NCBI RefSeq assembly: GCF_030815865.1
Contig: NZ_JAUSXI010000001.1
Location: 372,001 to 436,000 of the forward strand
Direction of reading: 5' to 3'
Length of the DNA: 64,000 nt
Source: Arthrobacter globiformis
GTDB taxonomy: Bacteria; Actinomycetota; Actinomycetes; Actinomycetales; Micrococcaceae
Both the position numbers and the translations under genes were made by a program. This document shows positions 7,718 through 15,794 of the stretch, piece after piece; positions within the stretch are counted from its first letter, which is position 1, and the number at the start of each line of letters is the position of its first letter. The notes beneath the pieces are model-generated. The model had not been told where the DNA came from. It saw only the letters and a list, made by a program, of their open reading frames with translations, and searched no databases.

Positions 7718-8881
7718 TTACTCCTTGCCCAGCCCCGCCGTCGAGGTCTTTTCACCGGTGACCTCGTTCAGCTTGGTCAGGTCGAAGATGCCGTTGATGT
7801 CCGCCTGCTTGGTGGTGCCGGCGTCCACGCCGTCCTGGAGCAGCTTCTTGAACGCTCCGGCCAGCGGGTCCACCGTGAAGACGATGTTCTTCAGGGACCG
7901 GTCAATGACTTCCTGCGGGAGTGCCTTGCCAGCAGCTTCCTTCAGGGCGGCGTTCACTTCCGTGGACTTCTCGGCCGCCGGGGTGTCGTTGAGCCACTTC
8001 ACGGCGTCGACGTGGCCCTTGAGCAGGGCTTCCACCGTCTGCGGGTGCTCAGCAGCGAACTTCTTGTTGACGATCAGGATGGTGGTGGGGAACTCGCCGG
8101 GCTTGCCGGTCAGCGACCCGTCCCAGAGGTCCTTCTCGTCCACCAGGACCTTTGCTCCGGCCTGGAGCACCAGACGGGAGGCCCACGGTTCGGGCAGCCA
8201 CGCGCCGTCGAGCTTGCCGTTCTGGAATAGCTTCAGCGTCTGGGCGTTCTCCGTCGGGTTGATCGCAACGTCCCCGCCGCCGTCGGTGTTGGTCTTGTAG
8301 CCCTGCTTGCCCAGCCAGGCGCGTAGCGCCACGTCCTGGGTGCCACCGAGCTGCGGGGAGGCCAGGGTCTTGCCCTTGAGGTCCGCGGCGGTCTTGATTT
8401 CCGGCTTGACCACCAGCTGTGCGCCGCCGGAGGCTGCCCCGGCGATGATGTTGATGGACTCGCCCTTGCTCTTGACGAACGAGTTGATGGCGGGGTTCGG
8501 GCCGATGTACGTGGCGTCGATCGCGCCGGCGTTGAGCGCCTCGATAGCGGCCGGGCCGGCATTGAACACCTGCGTGCTCAGCTTGGTGTCGCCCAGCTCC
8601 TTCGCGATGAAACCCTTCTGGACGCCAATCAGCGCGGTGGCGTGGGTGATGTTCCCGAAGTAGCCCAGCTTCAGCTCAGTGGCGGGGCTGGTGGCGGCGG
8701 CCGCGTTGACGGAATCCGGGGCGGAGCTGTTGGCGGCCGTGGTGGCGACGGCGACGCCGGCACCCAGGACGGCAAGGATGCCGGCGGCGATGCCGATCTT
8801 GAGCCCGCTGGGGCGTTTCCGGCTGGCGGGCTGGCCCGCGGCGATCCGGGTGGAGCCCGGGAACTCGTTCGAAGAAGACAT
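7718..8881 (-). CDS. Sulfonate/nitrate/taurine-type ABC substrate-binding protein
   Basis: A 387-aa SsuA-like binding protein. A basic start and hydrophobic helix (about residues 26-50, LKIGIAAGILAVLGAGVAVATTA) give an uncleaved anchor or signal; no lipobox cysteine is seen. The mature part has LKLGYFGNITHATALIGVQKGF, GAIDATYIGPNPAINSF, LKGKTLASPQLGGTQDVALRAWL and LDGAWLPEPWASRLV, all typical of alkanesulfonate-binding proteins. No permease or ATPase gene follows: a terminator lies 16 bp downstream. It must share a transporter encoded elsewhere, or the rest has been lost. Ligand not determinable. Confidence 0.88.
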   Translation of the reverse strand: MSSSNEFPGSTRIAAGQPASRKRPSGLKIGIAAGILAVLGAGVAVATTAANSSAPDSVNAAAATSPATELKLGYFGNITHATALIGVQKGFIAKELGDTKLSTQVFNAGPAAIEALNAGAIDATYIGPNPAINSFVKSKGESINIIAGAASGGAQLVVKPEIKTAADLKGKTLASPQLGGTQDVALRAWLGKQGYKTNTDGGGDVAINPTENAQTLKLFQNGKLDGAWLPEPWASRLVLQAGAKVLVDEKDLWDGSLTGKPGEFPTTILIVNKKFAAEHPQTVEALLKGHVDAVKWLNDTPAAEKSTEVNAALKEAAGKALPQEVIDRSLKNIVFTVDPLAGAFKKLLQDGVDAGTTKQADINGIFDLTKLNEVTGEKTSTAGLGKE

Positions 8882-8966
8882 GATGTTTTCCTTTTGGATG
8901 ATGGAGCGGAGGGGATGGGGCTGAGCGTTGGATTGAGATTACGGAGGCCCCTCCGGCGGCCACAAT

Positions 8967-9042
8967 GGCAGTCGACGCAGGCGTTCACCCGGCGTCGTAA
9001 TGGTTCATCCTGGCAGTCGTATGGCTTCACCGGGAGTCGCGG
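8967..9042. repeat. Three imperfect direct repeats upstream of the binding-protein gene
   Basis: TTCACCCGGCGTCGTAATGG (8984), TTCATCCTGGCAGTCGTATGG (9004, read to 9023) and TTCACCGGGAGTCGCGG (9026) are spaced 20 and 22 bp, about two helical turns. GGCAGTCG also recurs at 8967 and 9012. This is in the leader of the minus-strand gene at 7718-8881, 86 bp or more before its start. It could be an array of regulator half-sites on one DNA face. No riboswitch class was recognised. Confidence 0.4.
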
Positions 9043-9064
9043 AACGTCAAAATCGGGGGGGGGC

Positions 9065-9679
9065 TTACAGCTCGTCCGGGGCGGACTTCATGGTTTCCAG
9101 GACGGCGGGCAAAAGGTGCTGCTGCCGGCCCCAGACAGGGTCGAGTAGTTCCACGTACCAGGAGTCGGCCAGCAGGAGGGCCAGGGTTTCGTTGCTCTCG
9201 CGAGCCCAGTCCTGGATCTGCTCCGATTCGACCGGATTTTCGCTGCTTCCCAAAACAGTGACCACTTCGCCGTCGTGCTGTGTGACGGGAACGGAGGACT
9301 GGCTGACCTCCCCCGGGGCGTGGACGATGGCAATGAGTTCCGTCTCGGTGGACAGCCGCAGCAGGAGGGCGGCCGACTCCGCGGAGCAGAAGCCGGTGAC
9401 GTACTCGCGCTGGGCGTGCCCGGCGTCGGGGCCGAGGCCGGGCTGGGATTCCTTGGTGAACAGTCCGCTGCGGTTGAGCTCTGCCAGCTGGCCGGCGATG
9501 GGAAGGGTCTCGTCGTCGAAGCGCGGGGCGAGGGTTCCGGGCTGGTATTCGCTGGTGCCCTCAAGCCACCGGGCGGTCAGCTCTCCGGCGGCGGCGAGGG
9601 TGCCCGCCTGCCGCCACACTTCGCGGTCTGCCAGAAGCCTGCCGTAGCTGTCACGTTCGGTGGTGAATTGATCGCTCAT
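9065..9679 (-). CDS. DUF6919-like protein
   Basis: A 204-aa soluble protein. The N-terminal half, with VWRQAGTLAAAGELTARWLEG, a QPG turn, and LAELNRSGLFTKESQPG, resembles the actinobacterial DUF6919 family. The C-terminal half is alpha/beta, with a conserved-looking SAALLLRLSTETELIAIVHAPGE stretch. No signal peptide. It probably has its own promoter in the 9680-9932 gap. Function unknown. Confidence 0.7.
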   Translation of the reverse strand: MSDQFTTERDSYGRLLADREVWRQAGTLAAAGELTARWLEGTSEYQPGTLAPRFDDETLPIAGQLAELNRSGLFTKESQPGLGPDAGHAQREYVTGFCSAESAALLLRLSTETELIAIVHAPGEVSQSSVPVTQHDGEVVTVLGSSENPVESEQIQDWARESNETLALLLADSWYVELLDPVWGRQQHLLPAVLETMKSAPDEL

Positions 9680-9932
9680 ACTCGATGCTAGGCGCCGCTC
9701 GGCGCTGTTGGGCAGGCCGAATGACGCCTTCGTACGCCATATTAATCGTGGTTACGCCGTGTATCTTCCGGTTTCCCGAAGATCGGCTTCGCCAGCTACG
9801 GGACGACAAGCCTGCTATGGCGCGGGTAGCGAGCCCGCGGGCCATGTCCCGGTTCCGATGATGGTGATGTCAGCCATCCTGTTCTTCCTCCCAAGGGGTC
9901 AGGAAAATTCATCTCTAGGTGGCCGACGTTCT
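9680..9932. other. Intergenic region, no gene seen
   Basis: About 250 bp between the DUF6919-like gene and the end of tetR. It probably carries the promoter of the minus-strand gene ending at 9065. No open frame with gene-like codon use or an RNA signature was found. Confidence 0.5.
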
Positions 9933-10538
9933 TTAATCTCCAACAAAATCAATAGGTCGCGCGGCCGCGTCCGTAACGTCCCTGGCGAGCAGTTCTGCGG
10001 TCCGCGCGATCGATGCGCGCCTGCGTGCCCTGTCCTGCGTGCCGGCAATGACGGCGCTGACGTTAGGGCTCGAAGCCCAGGCGTGGCAGAGTGTAACGAT
10101 CGTCAGGAGCAGCTCTTCGGCATCCCGGCGGCCCACCCCCGGGAGTGCGCGCCGGAGTTCATTGACTTTGTCTGCCGCGCGCAGGGCGCGCCGCTCGGCG
10201 TCGACCGGGGTGCCGCGCTCCAGCCCCTCCCAGAATGTCAGCCGCGCAAGAGCGGGCTGGTTATCGGAGACGTCGAAGTACCGGCCCGCGAAGTCCGCAA
10301 CGGCCTCAGGCCCGGACCCGAGTACCGGGAGCTCCTCGAGCGAGGCGGCCAGCTGCCGGGTGAGTGCTGCTTCGAAAAGCTGGGCCTTGCCGCCGAAGTA
10401 AAAGTAGATCCGTTCCCGGTTGGTTCCCGAGGTCTTGGAGATCTGGTTGATCCGGGCCCCCGAAAAGCCGCGTTCGGAAAACTCCCTGATGGCGGCGTCG
10501 AGTAGTCGTTCACGCGTTGCCTCTGTGTCCCATGCCAT
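9933..10538 (-). CDS. TetR-family transcriptional repressor
   Basis: A 201-aa TetR protein. The DNA-binding domain at residues 7-55 shows TRERLLDAAIREFSERGFSGARINQISKTSGTNRERIYFYFGGKAQLFEAAL. The ligand domain resembles the TetR_C groups that carry a YF-x-x-x-x-QPALARLTFWEGLE segment. It is divergent from the 99-aa membrane protein gene, with two matching operator-like sites in the 85-bp gap. Autoregulation and control of the neighbour are inferred. Confidence 0.92.
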   Translation of the reverse strand: MAWDTEATRERLLDAAIREFSERGFSGARINQISKTSGTNRERIYFYFGGKAQLFEAALTRQLAASLEELPVLGSGPEAVADFAGRYFDVSDNQPALARLTFWEGLERGTPVDAERRALRAADKVNELRRALPGVGRRDAEELLLTIVTLCHAWASSPNVSAVIAGTQDRARRRASIARTAELLARDVTDAAARPIDFVGD

Positions 10539-10549
10539 GGACCGATGCT

Positions 10550-10620
10550 ATCTCCAACCGTTCGTTTGCTTTTGCGTGCAGCCGCTGGCTAGCATCAACT
10601 CCAAACAAAGAGTTGGAGAT
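10550..10620. promoter_or_regulatory. Paired TetR operators
   Basis: ATCTCCAACCGTTCGTTTGC (10550-10569) and the reverse complement of 10601-10620, ATCTCCAACTCTTTGTTTGG, agree at 16 of 20 positions and face each other across the gap. Each is itself a degenerate palindrome (CCAAC...GTTTG). CAACTC(N8)GAGTTG at 10596-10615 is a perfect inverted repeat. The pair fits co-repression of both divergent genes. Confidence 0.6.
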
Positions 10621-10623
10621 TTA

Positions 10624-10923
10624 GTGGAACACAACGGAAGGGCCTTCGCCGCGGACGAAACGGACGGCCACCACCATCGGACGGCCGGCCTCGTGTCTGT
10701 CCACGTGCGGGCCGCCATCACGTGGCTGGCGATCTTTCCGCTGGCCGCGATCGGCATGAACTTGATCGCGGCGTTCGCGCCGGGCTGGCCTCCGGTGCTC
10801 CGGGCCTTCGTCCTGACGCTCATCGTGGTGCCGATTGCTGTGTACTTCGCAGTGCCGAGGCTGCTCCTGCTGCAGGGCCTGATCAGGGGCTGGGTGCGAG
10901 GCCGGGCGGGCCGGCACGGCTAG
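10624..10923 (+). CDS. Small two-helix membrane protein
   Basis: A 99-aa protein starting at GTG (GTGGAACAC). After a polar, histidine-containing N terminus (DETDGHHHR) come two transmembrane segments (AAITWLAIFPLAAIGMNLIAAF and VLRAFVLTLIVVPIAVYFAVPRL), then a basic C terminus. The two helices resemble the membrane portion attached to some antibiotic-biosynthesis-monooxygenase-like proteins; no enzymatic part is present. Likely controlled by the divergent TetR. Start set by the position just after the operator and by membrane topology. Function unknown. Confidence 0.7.
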   Translation: MEHNGRAFAADETDGHHHRTAGLVSVHVRAAITWLAIFPLAAIGMNLIAAFAPGWPPVLRAFVLTLIVVPIAVYFAVPRLLLLQGLIRGWVRGRAGRHG

Positions 10924-10933
10924 CGAACGGTCC

Positions 10934-11938
10934 TTACTTCACTGCCGCCTCGGCGAGTCGGGTGCTGCCGCGAACGATCAAGTCGCATGGAAAATTCACC
11001 CTGCGCGGCGGCTCCCCGGGCGCATGTATGCGCTCCAGCAGCATCCGAGCTCCCACGCGTGCCATTTCGCGGCTGGGCTGGCGCACGGTGGTGAGGCTGA
11101 ACGAATCCCAAGCCGCCATGTCGACGTCGTCGTAGCCGATGATCCAGCAATCCTGCGCCGGGATCCGGTTGGCCCGCAGCGCGTCGAGCGCGCCGAAGGC
11201 CATCAGATCGTTGGCGCAGAAGACGGCCTGGGGCCCGTCGGCGCGGGCAAGCAGGCGGTTCATGACCTGCGCGCTGACGTCGTGGGAGAACCCGCCATGG
11301 AAGCGGAAGTGTTCCGGAACGCCGTGGCCCCGCTCGGCCATTCTGTCGAGGAAGCCCTTCGCGCGCTCACGTGACGTGCTGGCGTTTTCGGCACCCCCGA
11401 TGAAGGCCACCCGGGTCCTGCCGTTGTCCAGGAGGAAGTCGGCGACGGCGGCGCCCCCCTCGGTGTTGCTGCTGGTGACCTGGTCACAATGCAGACCCTC
11501 CACCACGCGGTTGATGAGAACGATCGGGCTCTTCTTCTCAATGGCGGCCTGCAGCTCGACGGAGTCTTCCGTCGCCGTCGTGAAGATGACGCCGTCGACC
11601 GCGTGTTCCCGGATGGCTTTCAGCGCGTCGTGGTGGCTGCCGCCGCCGGCGTTCCAGATCACGACGCGGAAACCCGCGGTGTCCAGCTCCCGGCTAAGTT
11701 CATCGAGAACCTCCGGGTAGAACGGGTTGGTCAGGTCAGCGACCACCACACCGATGGTGTTGGTCCGTCTCGTTTTCATGGCCTGCGCGCCGGCGTGGGG
11801 CACATAACCCAGCGTTTCCATGGCCGCCTGGACACGGGCGCGGGTGGCAGGAGACAGCTTTGCGGGGGAGGACATCACCCGGGATACCGTGGCCTGCGAT
11901 ACGCCCGCCAGTTCTGCCACGTCGCGGCTTGTGACCAT
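10934..11938 (-). CDS. LacI-family transcriptional regulator
   Basis: A 334-aa regulator. The N-terminal LacI helix-turn-helix reads VTSRDVAELAGVSQATVSRVM, with the hinge helix PATRARVQAAMETLGYVPHAGAQAM. The periplasmic-binding-like core has TNTIGVVVADLTNPFYPEVLDEL, DGVIFTTATEDS, AVFCANDLMAFGALDALRA and IIGYDDVDMAAWDSFSLTTVRQPSREM. It lies just downstream of the MHS symporter on the same strand and probably controls the divergent symporter and dehydrogenase operons through the GTATACGTATAC sites at 13.5 kb. Inducer unknown. Confidence 0.93.
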   Translation of the reverse strand: MVTSRDVAELAGVSQATVSRVMSSPAKLSPATRARVQAAMETLGYVPHAGAQAMKTRRTNTIGVVVADLTNPFYPEVLDELSRELDTAGFRVVIWNAGGGSHHDALKAIREHAVDGVIFTTATEDSVELQAAIEKKSPIVLINRVVEGLHCDQVTSSNTEGGAAVADFLLDNGRTRVAFIGGAENASTSRERAKGFLDRMAERGHGVPEHFRFHGGFSHDVSAQVMNRLLARADGPQAVFCANDLMAFGALDALRANRIPAQDCWIIGYDDVDMAAWDSFSLTTVRQPSREMARVGARMLLERIHAPGEPPRRVNFPCDLIVRGSTRLAEAAVK

Positions 11939-12033
11939 CGGGCGTTCTCCTTGCTATCTGGTGCGCCTGGCGCCGGCGTGTTGCTGATGCTGCAGTTTTC
12001 TTGTTTCAGACTAGCCAATCTTCCAAGCCTGCA

Positions 12034-12067
12034 CCGCCGGTCCCTGCGGAATGCAGGTGACCGGCGG
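12034..12067 (-). terminator. Hairpin after the MHS symporter gene
   Basis: CCGCCGGTC (12034-12042) pairs with GACCGGCGG (12059-12067). Outer complementary bases (CTTCC/GGAAG) extend the structure. It lies between the symporter stop (12085) and the LacI start. No T-run, so it may only attenuate readthrough into lacI. Confidence 0.5.
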
Positions 12068-12084
12068 CACGGTGGAAGAGGAGG

Positions 12085-13437
12085 CTACCGGCCTGTTGTG
12101 GGATCGTGCTCGGCGCTCAGGCCGCGGCGAAGCCGGACGCGCGGGGCGGTCTCGGGTGACCACAGCGCTCCCACGATTGTGATGACCGAGGTGAACACCA
12201 TGTATAGGGCCACGAGCCAGTACCGGTCGAATTCCGGGCCGATGAGCGCCGTGGCGATCAGGGGAGCGAAGCCGCCGGCGAAGACTGCGGCTACCTGCGG
12301 GCCCACCGATGCACCGGAATAGCGCAGCTTGGGCTCGAAAAGTTCTGTGAAGTAGGCCGGTTCCACGGAGTAGCACAGGTCGCGGCCCACATTGCAGGTC
12401 AGCACCAGCACCAGCAGCACCATCAGGAAGTCGCCCGTCTGGACGCCCCAGAAGAAGGGGAAGGCCATCAGGAGCATGGTGCCTGCACCGGCGATCACGG
12501 TGTATCGGCGGCCCCAACGGTCCGAAACCCAGCCCCAGAACGGGATCGAGAAGATGCCGAGGCCGGCCATGATCATGGTTGCGATCAGAATGCTGTTCTT
12601 TTCCAGCAGGATTGCAGGACCGTAAGCGAGCAGGAAGGTCGTGTAGATGTAGTAGTTGGCGTTCTCCGCGAACCGCATCATGATGACCTTGAGGATGGTC
12701 AGCGGGCGGGTTTTGATGACCTTGACCACCGGCAGCTTCTCGATTTCGCCTTTGCGCTTGATCTCCTCGAAGGCCGGGGACTCGTCCACGTTGCGGCGGA
12801 TGTAGAAGGACAGCACCACCAGCAGGATGGAAATCAGGAACGGGATGCGCCAGCCCCAGGCCATGAAGTCCTCGGGGGAGATCAGGCCGCCCATGATGAA
12901 GAACGCGCCGTTGGCCAGCAGGGTGCCTGCCGGAACGCCGATCTGCGGCCAGGAGCCGAAGAATCCGCGGCGCTTGGCGGGGGCATATTCGGTGGCCATG
13001 AGGGCAGCCCCGCCCCATTCACCGCCGACGCCGATGCCCTGGATGATCCGCAGCAGGACCAGGAGGATGGGCGCCGCGACGCCGATGGTGGCGAAGTTTG
13101 GCAGGCAGCCAATCAGGAAGGTGCCGGCACCCATCAGGCCGAGGGTCATCATGAGCATCTTCTTCCGGCCGAGGCGGTCGCCGAAGTGGGCGAAGATGAT
13201 GCCACCGATCGGACGGGCCGCGAAGCCGATGGCATATGTGCTGAAGGAGAGCAGGATACCGGCGAACGGGCTCACCTGCGGAAAGAACTGGGTGTTGAGG
13301 ATGATGGCCGCCGCAACGCCGTATACGTAGAAGTCGTACCACTCGATGCAGCTGCCGAGTACTGAGGAGATAAGCGCCTTGCGGCGCATCTTGGGATCTA
13401 TTGCGGGGGGAGTGGATATTGTCGCGGGGGCGCTCAT
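12085..13437 (-). CDS. Metabolite:H+ symporter (MHS family MFS)
   Basis: A 450-aa, 12-helix transporter of the MHS branch (ProP, ShiA, KgtP relatives). Visible signatures: SSVLGSCIEWYDFYVYGVAAAIIL in helix 1, IGFAARPIGGIIFAHFGDRLGRKKMLMMTL, RIIQGIGVGGEWGGAALMATEYAPAKRRGFFGSWPQIGVP and FWGWVSDRWGRRYTVIAG. MHS proteins import organic acids and zwitterions with protons. It is divergent from the three-dehydrogenase operon and shares its two operators, so it probably imports that operon's substrate. Confidence 0.92.
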   Translation of the reverse strand: MSAPATISTPPAIDPKMRRKALISSVLGSCIEWYDFYVYGVAAAIILNTQFFPQVSPFAGILLSFSTYAIGFAARPIGGIIFAHFGDRLGRKKMLMMTLGLMGAGTFLIGCLPNFATIGVAAPILLVLLRIIQGIGVGGEWGGAALMATEYAPAKRRGFFGSWPQIGVPAGTLLANGAFFIMGGLISPEDFMAWGWRIPFLISILLVVLSFYIRRNVDESPAFEEIKRKGEIEKLPVVKVIKTRPLTILKVIMMRFAENANYYIYTTFLLAYGPAILLEKNSILIATMIMAGLGIFSIPFWGWVSDRWGRRYTVIAGAGTMLLMAFPFFWGVQTGDFLMVLLVLVLTCNVGRDLCYSVEPAYFTELFEPKLRYSGASVGPQVAAVFAGGFAPLIATALIGPEFDRYWLVALYMVFTSVITIVGALWSPETAPRVRLRRGLSAEHDPTTGR

Positions 13438-13503
13438 TCAGAGACTCCTTTGTCTTCGTCCGGGACAGTGAGCCCAGCCACACTGACTGGTTCGTGTTTA
13501 GGA

Positions 13504-13563
13504 GTGTATACGTATGCAAAACCTAAAAACAAGGTCTTGCGGCAAAAAATGTATACGTATACA
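13504..13563. promoter_or_regulatory. Two LacI-type operators between the symporter and dehydrogenase operons
   Basis: TGTATACGTATACA at 13550-13563 is a perfect 14-bp palindrome. GTGTATACGTATGC at 13504-13517 is a close copy in inverse orientation; both extend to TGyATACGTATACACTC. Centres are 45 bp apart. CpG-centred palindromes of this kind are typical LacI-family sites, and a LacI gene lies at 10934-11938. Position between the divergent starts (13437 and 13645) suggests joint repression. Confidence 0.7.
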
Positions 13564-13644
13564 CTCGGTTTCCAAGCCGGCCTGCGGGCCTGGCTCAGGG
13601 CGTTCCAGAGGTCGCCCATCAACGAAGATGGAAAGGTAATCCTG

Positions 13645-14991
13645 ATGACCGTTACAACTGCAGTCAGCTCCGCCGTGAACTCCACCGTGCTCAAGGAGCC
13701 CGCCCGCAACAGCGTGGCCCGCGGCAGCACCCCCGAAGTCCGCACCACGGTGGAAACCGTCATAGCGGACATCCGCGAACGCGGCGACGAGGCCGTCCGC
13801 GAATACTCACAGAAGTTCGACAAGTACGCCCCGGAATCTTTCCTGCTCAGCCAGGAGCAGCTGGACGAGATCATGGCCCGCGTACCTGAGCAGGTCATTG
13901 AGGACATCAAGTTCGTCCAGGAGCAGGTCCGCACCATGGCGCAGAAGCAGCTTGAATCACTGTCGGACTTTGAAATCGAAACTATGCCAGGGGTCTTCCT
14001 GGGACAGAAGAACGTTCCGGTCCAGGCCGCCGGCGCCTACATCCCCGGCGGAAAGTACCCGCTCCTGGCCAGCGCCCACATGACCATTGTGACCGCGAAG
14101 GTTGCGGGCGTGGAGCGCGTGGCGGCCTGCACCCCACTCATCCAGGGCGAGGTTCCGGACGCCACCGTCGCAGCCATGTATCTGGCAGGCGCCGATGAGA
14201 TCTACCTCCTCGGCGGCATCCAGGCGGTGGCCGCCCTCGCCATCGGCACCGAGACCATCAAGCCCGTCAACATGCTGGCCGGCCCCGGCAACGCCTTCGT
14301 TGCAGAGGCGAAGCGCCAGCTCTTCGGCGAGGTCGGCATCGACCTCTTCGCCGGGCCCACCGAAGTCCTCATTGTGGCCGACGAGCACGCTGACCCGTTC
14401 ATCGTCGCCGTCGACCTCCTCTCCCAGGCGGAGCACGGCCCTGATTCACCCGCCGTCCTGATCACTACCAGCGAGGAGCTGGGCCGCAAGGTCATCGAAC
14501 ACATTGACACGATCCTCGTGGACATGCCGACCCGCGATTATGCCGGTGCCGCCTGGCGCGACTGGGGTGCCGTTCACGTGGTTGATACCCTGGACGACGC
14601 CTACGCCCTGGCCGATGAATACGCTTACGAGCATGTACAGATCCTGACGCAGAACCCGCGTGAGGCACTCGACAAGATGCACGACTACGGCGCCCTTTTC
14701 CTGGGTGAGGGAACCTGTGTCTCCTACGGCGACAAGGTCATCGGCACCAACCACGTCCTGCCCACCCGTGGCGCGGCGCGCTACACCGGCGGCCTCTGGG
14801 TGGGCAAGTACCTTCGCACCGTCACCTACCAGGAGGTGACCAACACCGAATCCAGTGCCTTCTTCGGTGAACTCTGCGGCCGCGCGTCGAGGGTGGAGCG
14901 GTTTGAGGGCCACGCACGGTCCGGAGATGTGCGCGCAGCGAAGTACCGCGGCACGTCATTGCCCTGGTCAGACCACACCTTCGACAGCTAA
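13645..14991 (+). CDS. Histidinol-dehydrogenase-family enzyme, catabolic (HpsN-like?)
   Basis: A 448-aa NAD-dependent four-electron dehydrogenase of the HisD family. The ATG at 13645 follows GGAAAGG at 13630-13636; the open frame further upstream covers the operators. Zinc-site residues are present: Gln261 and His264 (SQAEHG), Asp363 (YGDKVIGTNHVLP) and His423 (EGHAR). The catalytic Glu329-His330 pair (YEHVQI) is intact. No other his gene is nearby. The context (MHS importer, LacI, SDR) instead suggests oxidation of an imported primary alcohol to a carboxylate. HpsN, which oxidises dihydroxypropanesulfonate, is a known catabolic HisD homologue. Substrate unproven. Confidence 0.85.
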   Translation: MTVTTAVSSAVNSTVLKEPARNSVARGSTPEVRTTVETVIADIRERGDEAVREYSQKFDKYAPESFLLSQEQLDEIMARVPEQVIEDIKFVQEQVRTMAQKQLESLSDFEIETMPGVFLGQKNVPVQAAGAYIPGGKYPLLASAHMTIVTAKVAGVERVAACTPLIQGEVPDATVAAMYLAGADEIYLLGGIQAVAALAIGTETIKPVNMLAGPGNAFVAEAKRQLFGEVGIDLFAGPTEVLIVADEHADPFIVAVDLLSQAEHGPDSPAVLITTSEELGRKVIEHIDTILVDMPTRDYAGAAWRDWGAVHVVDTLDDAYALADEYAYEHVQILTQNPREALDKMHDYGALFLGEGTCVSYGDKVIGTNHVLPTRGAARYTGGLWVGKYLRTVTYQEVTNTESSAFFGELCGRASRVERFEGHARSGDVRAAKYRGTSLPWSDHTFDS

Positions 14992-15003
14992 GAGGTCCGG
15001 AAC

Positions 15004-15750
15004 GTGCCGAACTTCCGCCTCGACGGCAAGAAAGCACTGGTCACCGGGGCGGGCCGGGGACTCGGCAAGGCCATCGCAGATGACCTTGCCGAGTCCGGTG
15101 CCACCGTCTACGGAACCAGCCGCGACGCCGCAACCGCCCAGCAGATCAGTGAACGGTACGGGACACCGCCCCTGGCCGTGGACCTGAGCAGCACGGGCAA
15201 CATCAGCGGGTTCGCCGAATCACTCCAGCAGGCCAGCGGCGGCATTGACCTGCTCGTCAACAATGCCGGCGTCAACGTGCCCAAGCCTGCCTTGGAGCTC
15301 ACGGAGGACGACTGGGACACGGTCTTCGACACAAACCTCAAGGGCACCTTCTTCCTGACCACGGCCCTGGCCCGGCACTGGGTAGCCACCGGTACCCCTG
15401 GTGCCATCGTCAACATCGCCTCCCAGGCGGGGATCGTTGCAATTGAGGAACGGGCGGCCTACGGCACCAGCAAGGCCGGAATGATCCACCTCACCAAGAT
15501 CCTGGCCCTGGAATGGGCTGCCGCGCGGATCCGGGTCAACGCCATTGCCCCGACCTTCGTGCGGACGGAACTAACGGCATCGACCCTCAGCAGGCCGGAC
15601 TGGGCAGCAGAACTGCTGTCCCGCATCCCGATTGGCCGCTTCGGCGAACCCGATGACATCGCCGGGGCGGTGACGTTCCTGCTTAGCGACGCGGCGTCGC
15701 TCATCACCGGCCACACGCTCGCCGTCGACGGCGGCTACACCATCCGCTGA
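15004..15750 (+). CDS. SDR-family oxidoreductase
   Basis: A 248-aa classical short-chain dehydrogenase. GTG start 12 bp after the HisD-like stop, with GAGGTCCGGA before it. Visible: coenzyme site ALVTGAGRGLGKAIA, structural NNAG (VNNAGVN), catalytic Ser (IVNIASQAG) and YxxxK (YGTSKAGMIHLTK), and the C-terminal FLLSDAASLITGHTLAVDGGYTI. Resembles gluconate 5-dehydrogenase and 3-oxoacyl reductase-like SDRs. Second gene of the operon; probably interconverts an alcohol and ketone on the same substrate path as the HisD-like enzyme. Confidence 0.9.
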   Translation: MPNFRLDGKKALVTGAGRGLGKAIADDLAESGATVYGTSRDAATAQQISERYGTPPLAVDLSSTGNISGFAESLQQASGGIDLLVNNAGVNVPKPALELTEDDWDTVFDTNLKGTFFLTTALARHWVATGTPGAIVNIASQAGIVAIEERAAYGTSKAGMIHLTKILALEWAAARIRVNAIAPTFVRTELTASTLSRPDWAAELLSRIPIGRFGEPDDIAGAVTFLLSDAASLITGHTLAVDGGYTIR

Positions 15751-15794
15751 ACGGTCCCATTCGTCTTAAGCGGCCCATTTCTAGGAGCAGCAAC

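Noticed and set aside
13645..14991. Calling the HisD-like gene the biosynthetic hisD
   Set aside because: No his genes adjoin it, and it is divergent from an importer with catabolic-type operators.
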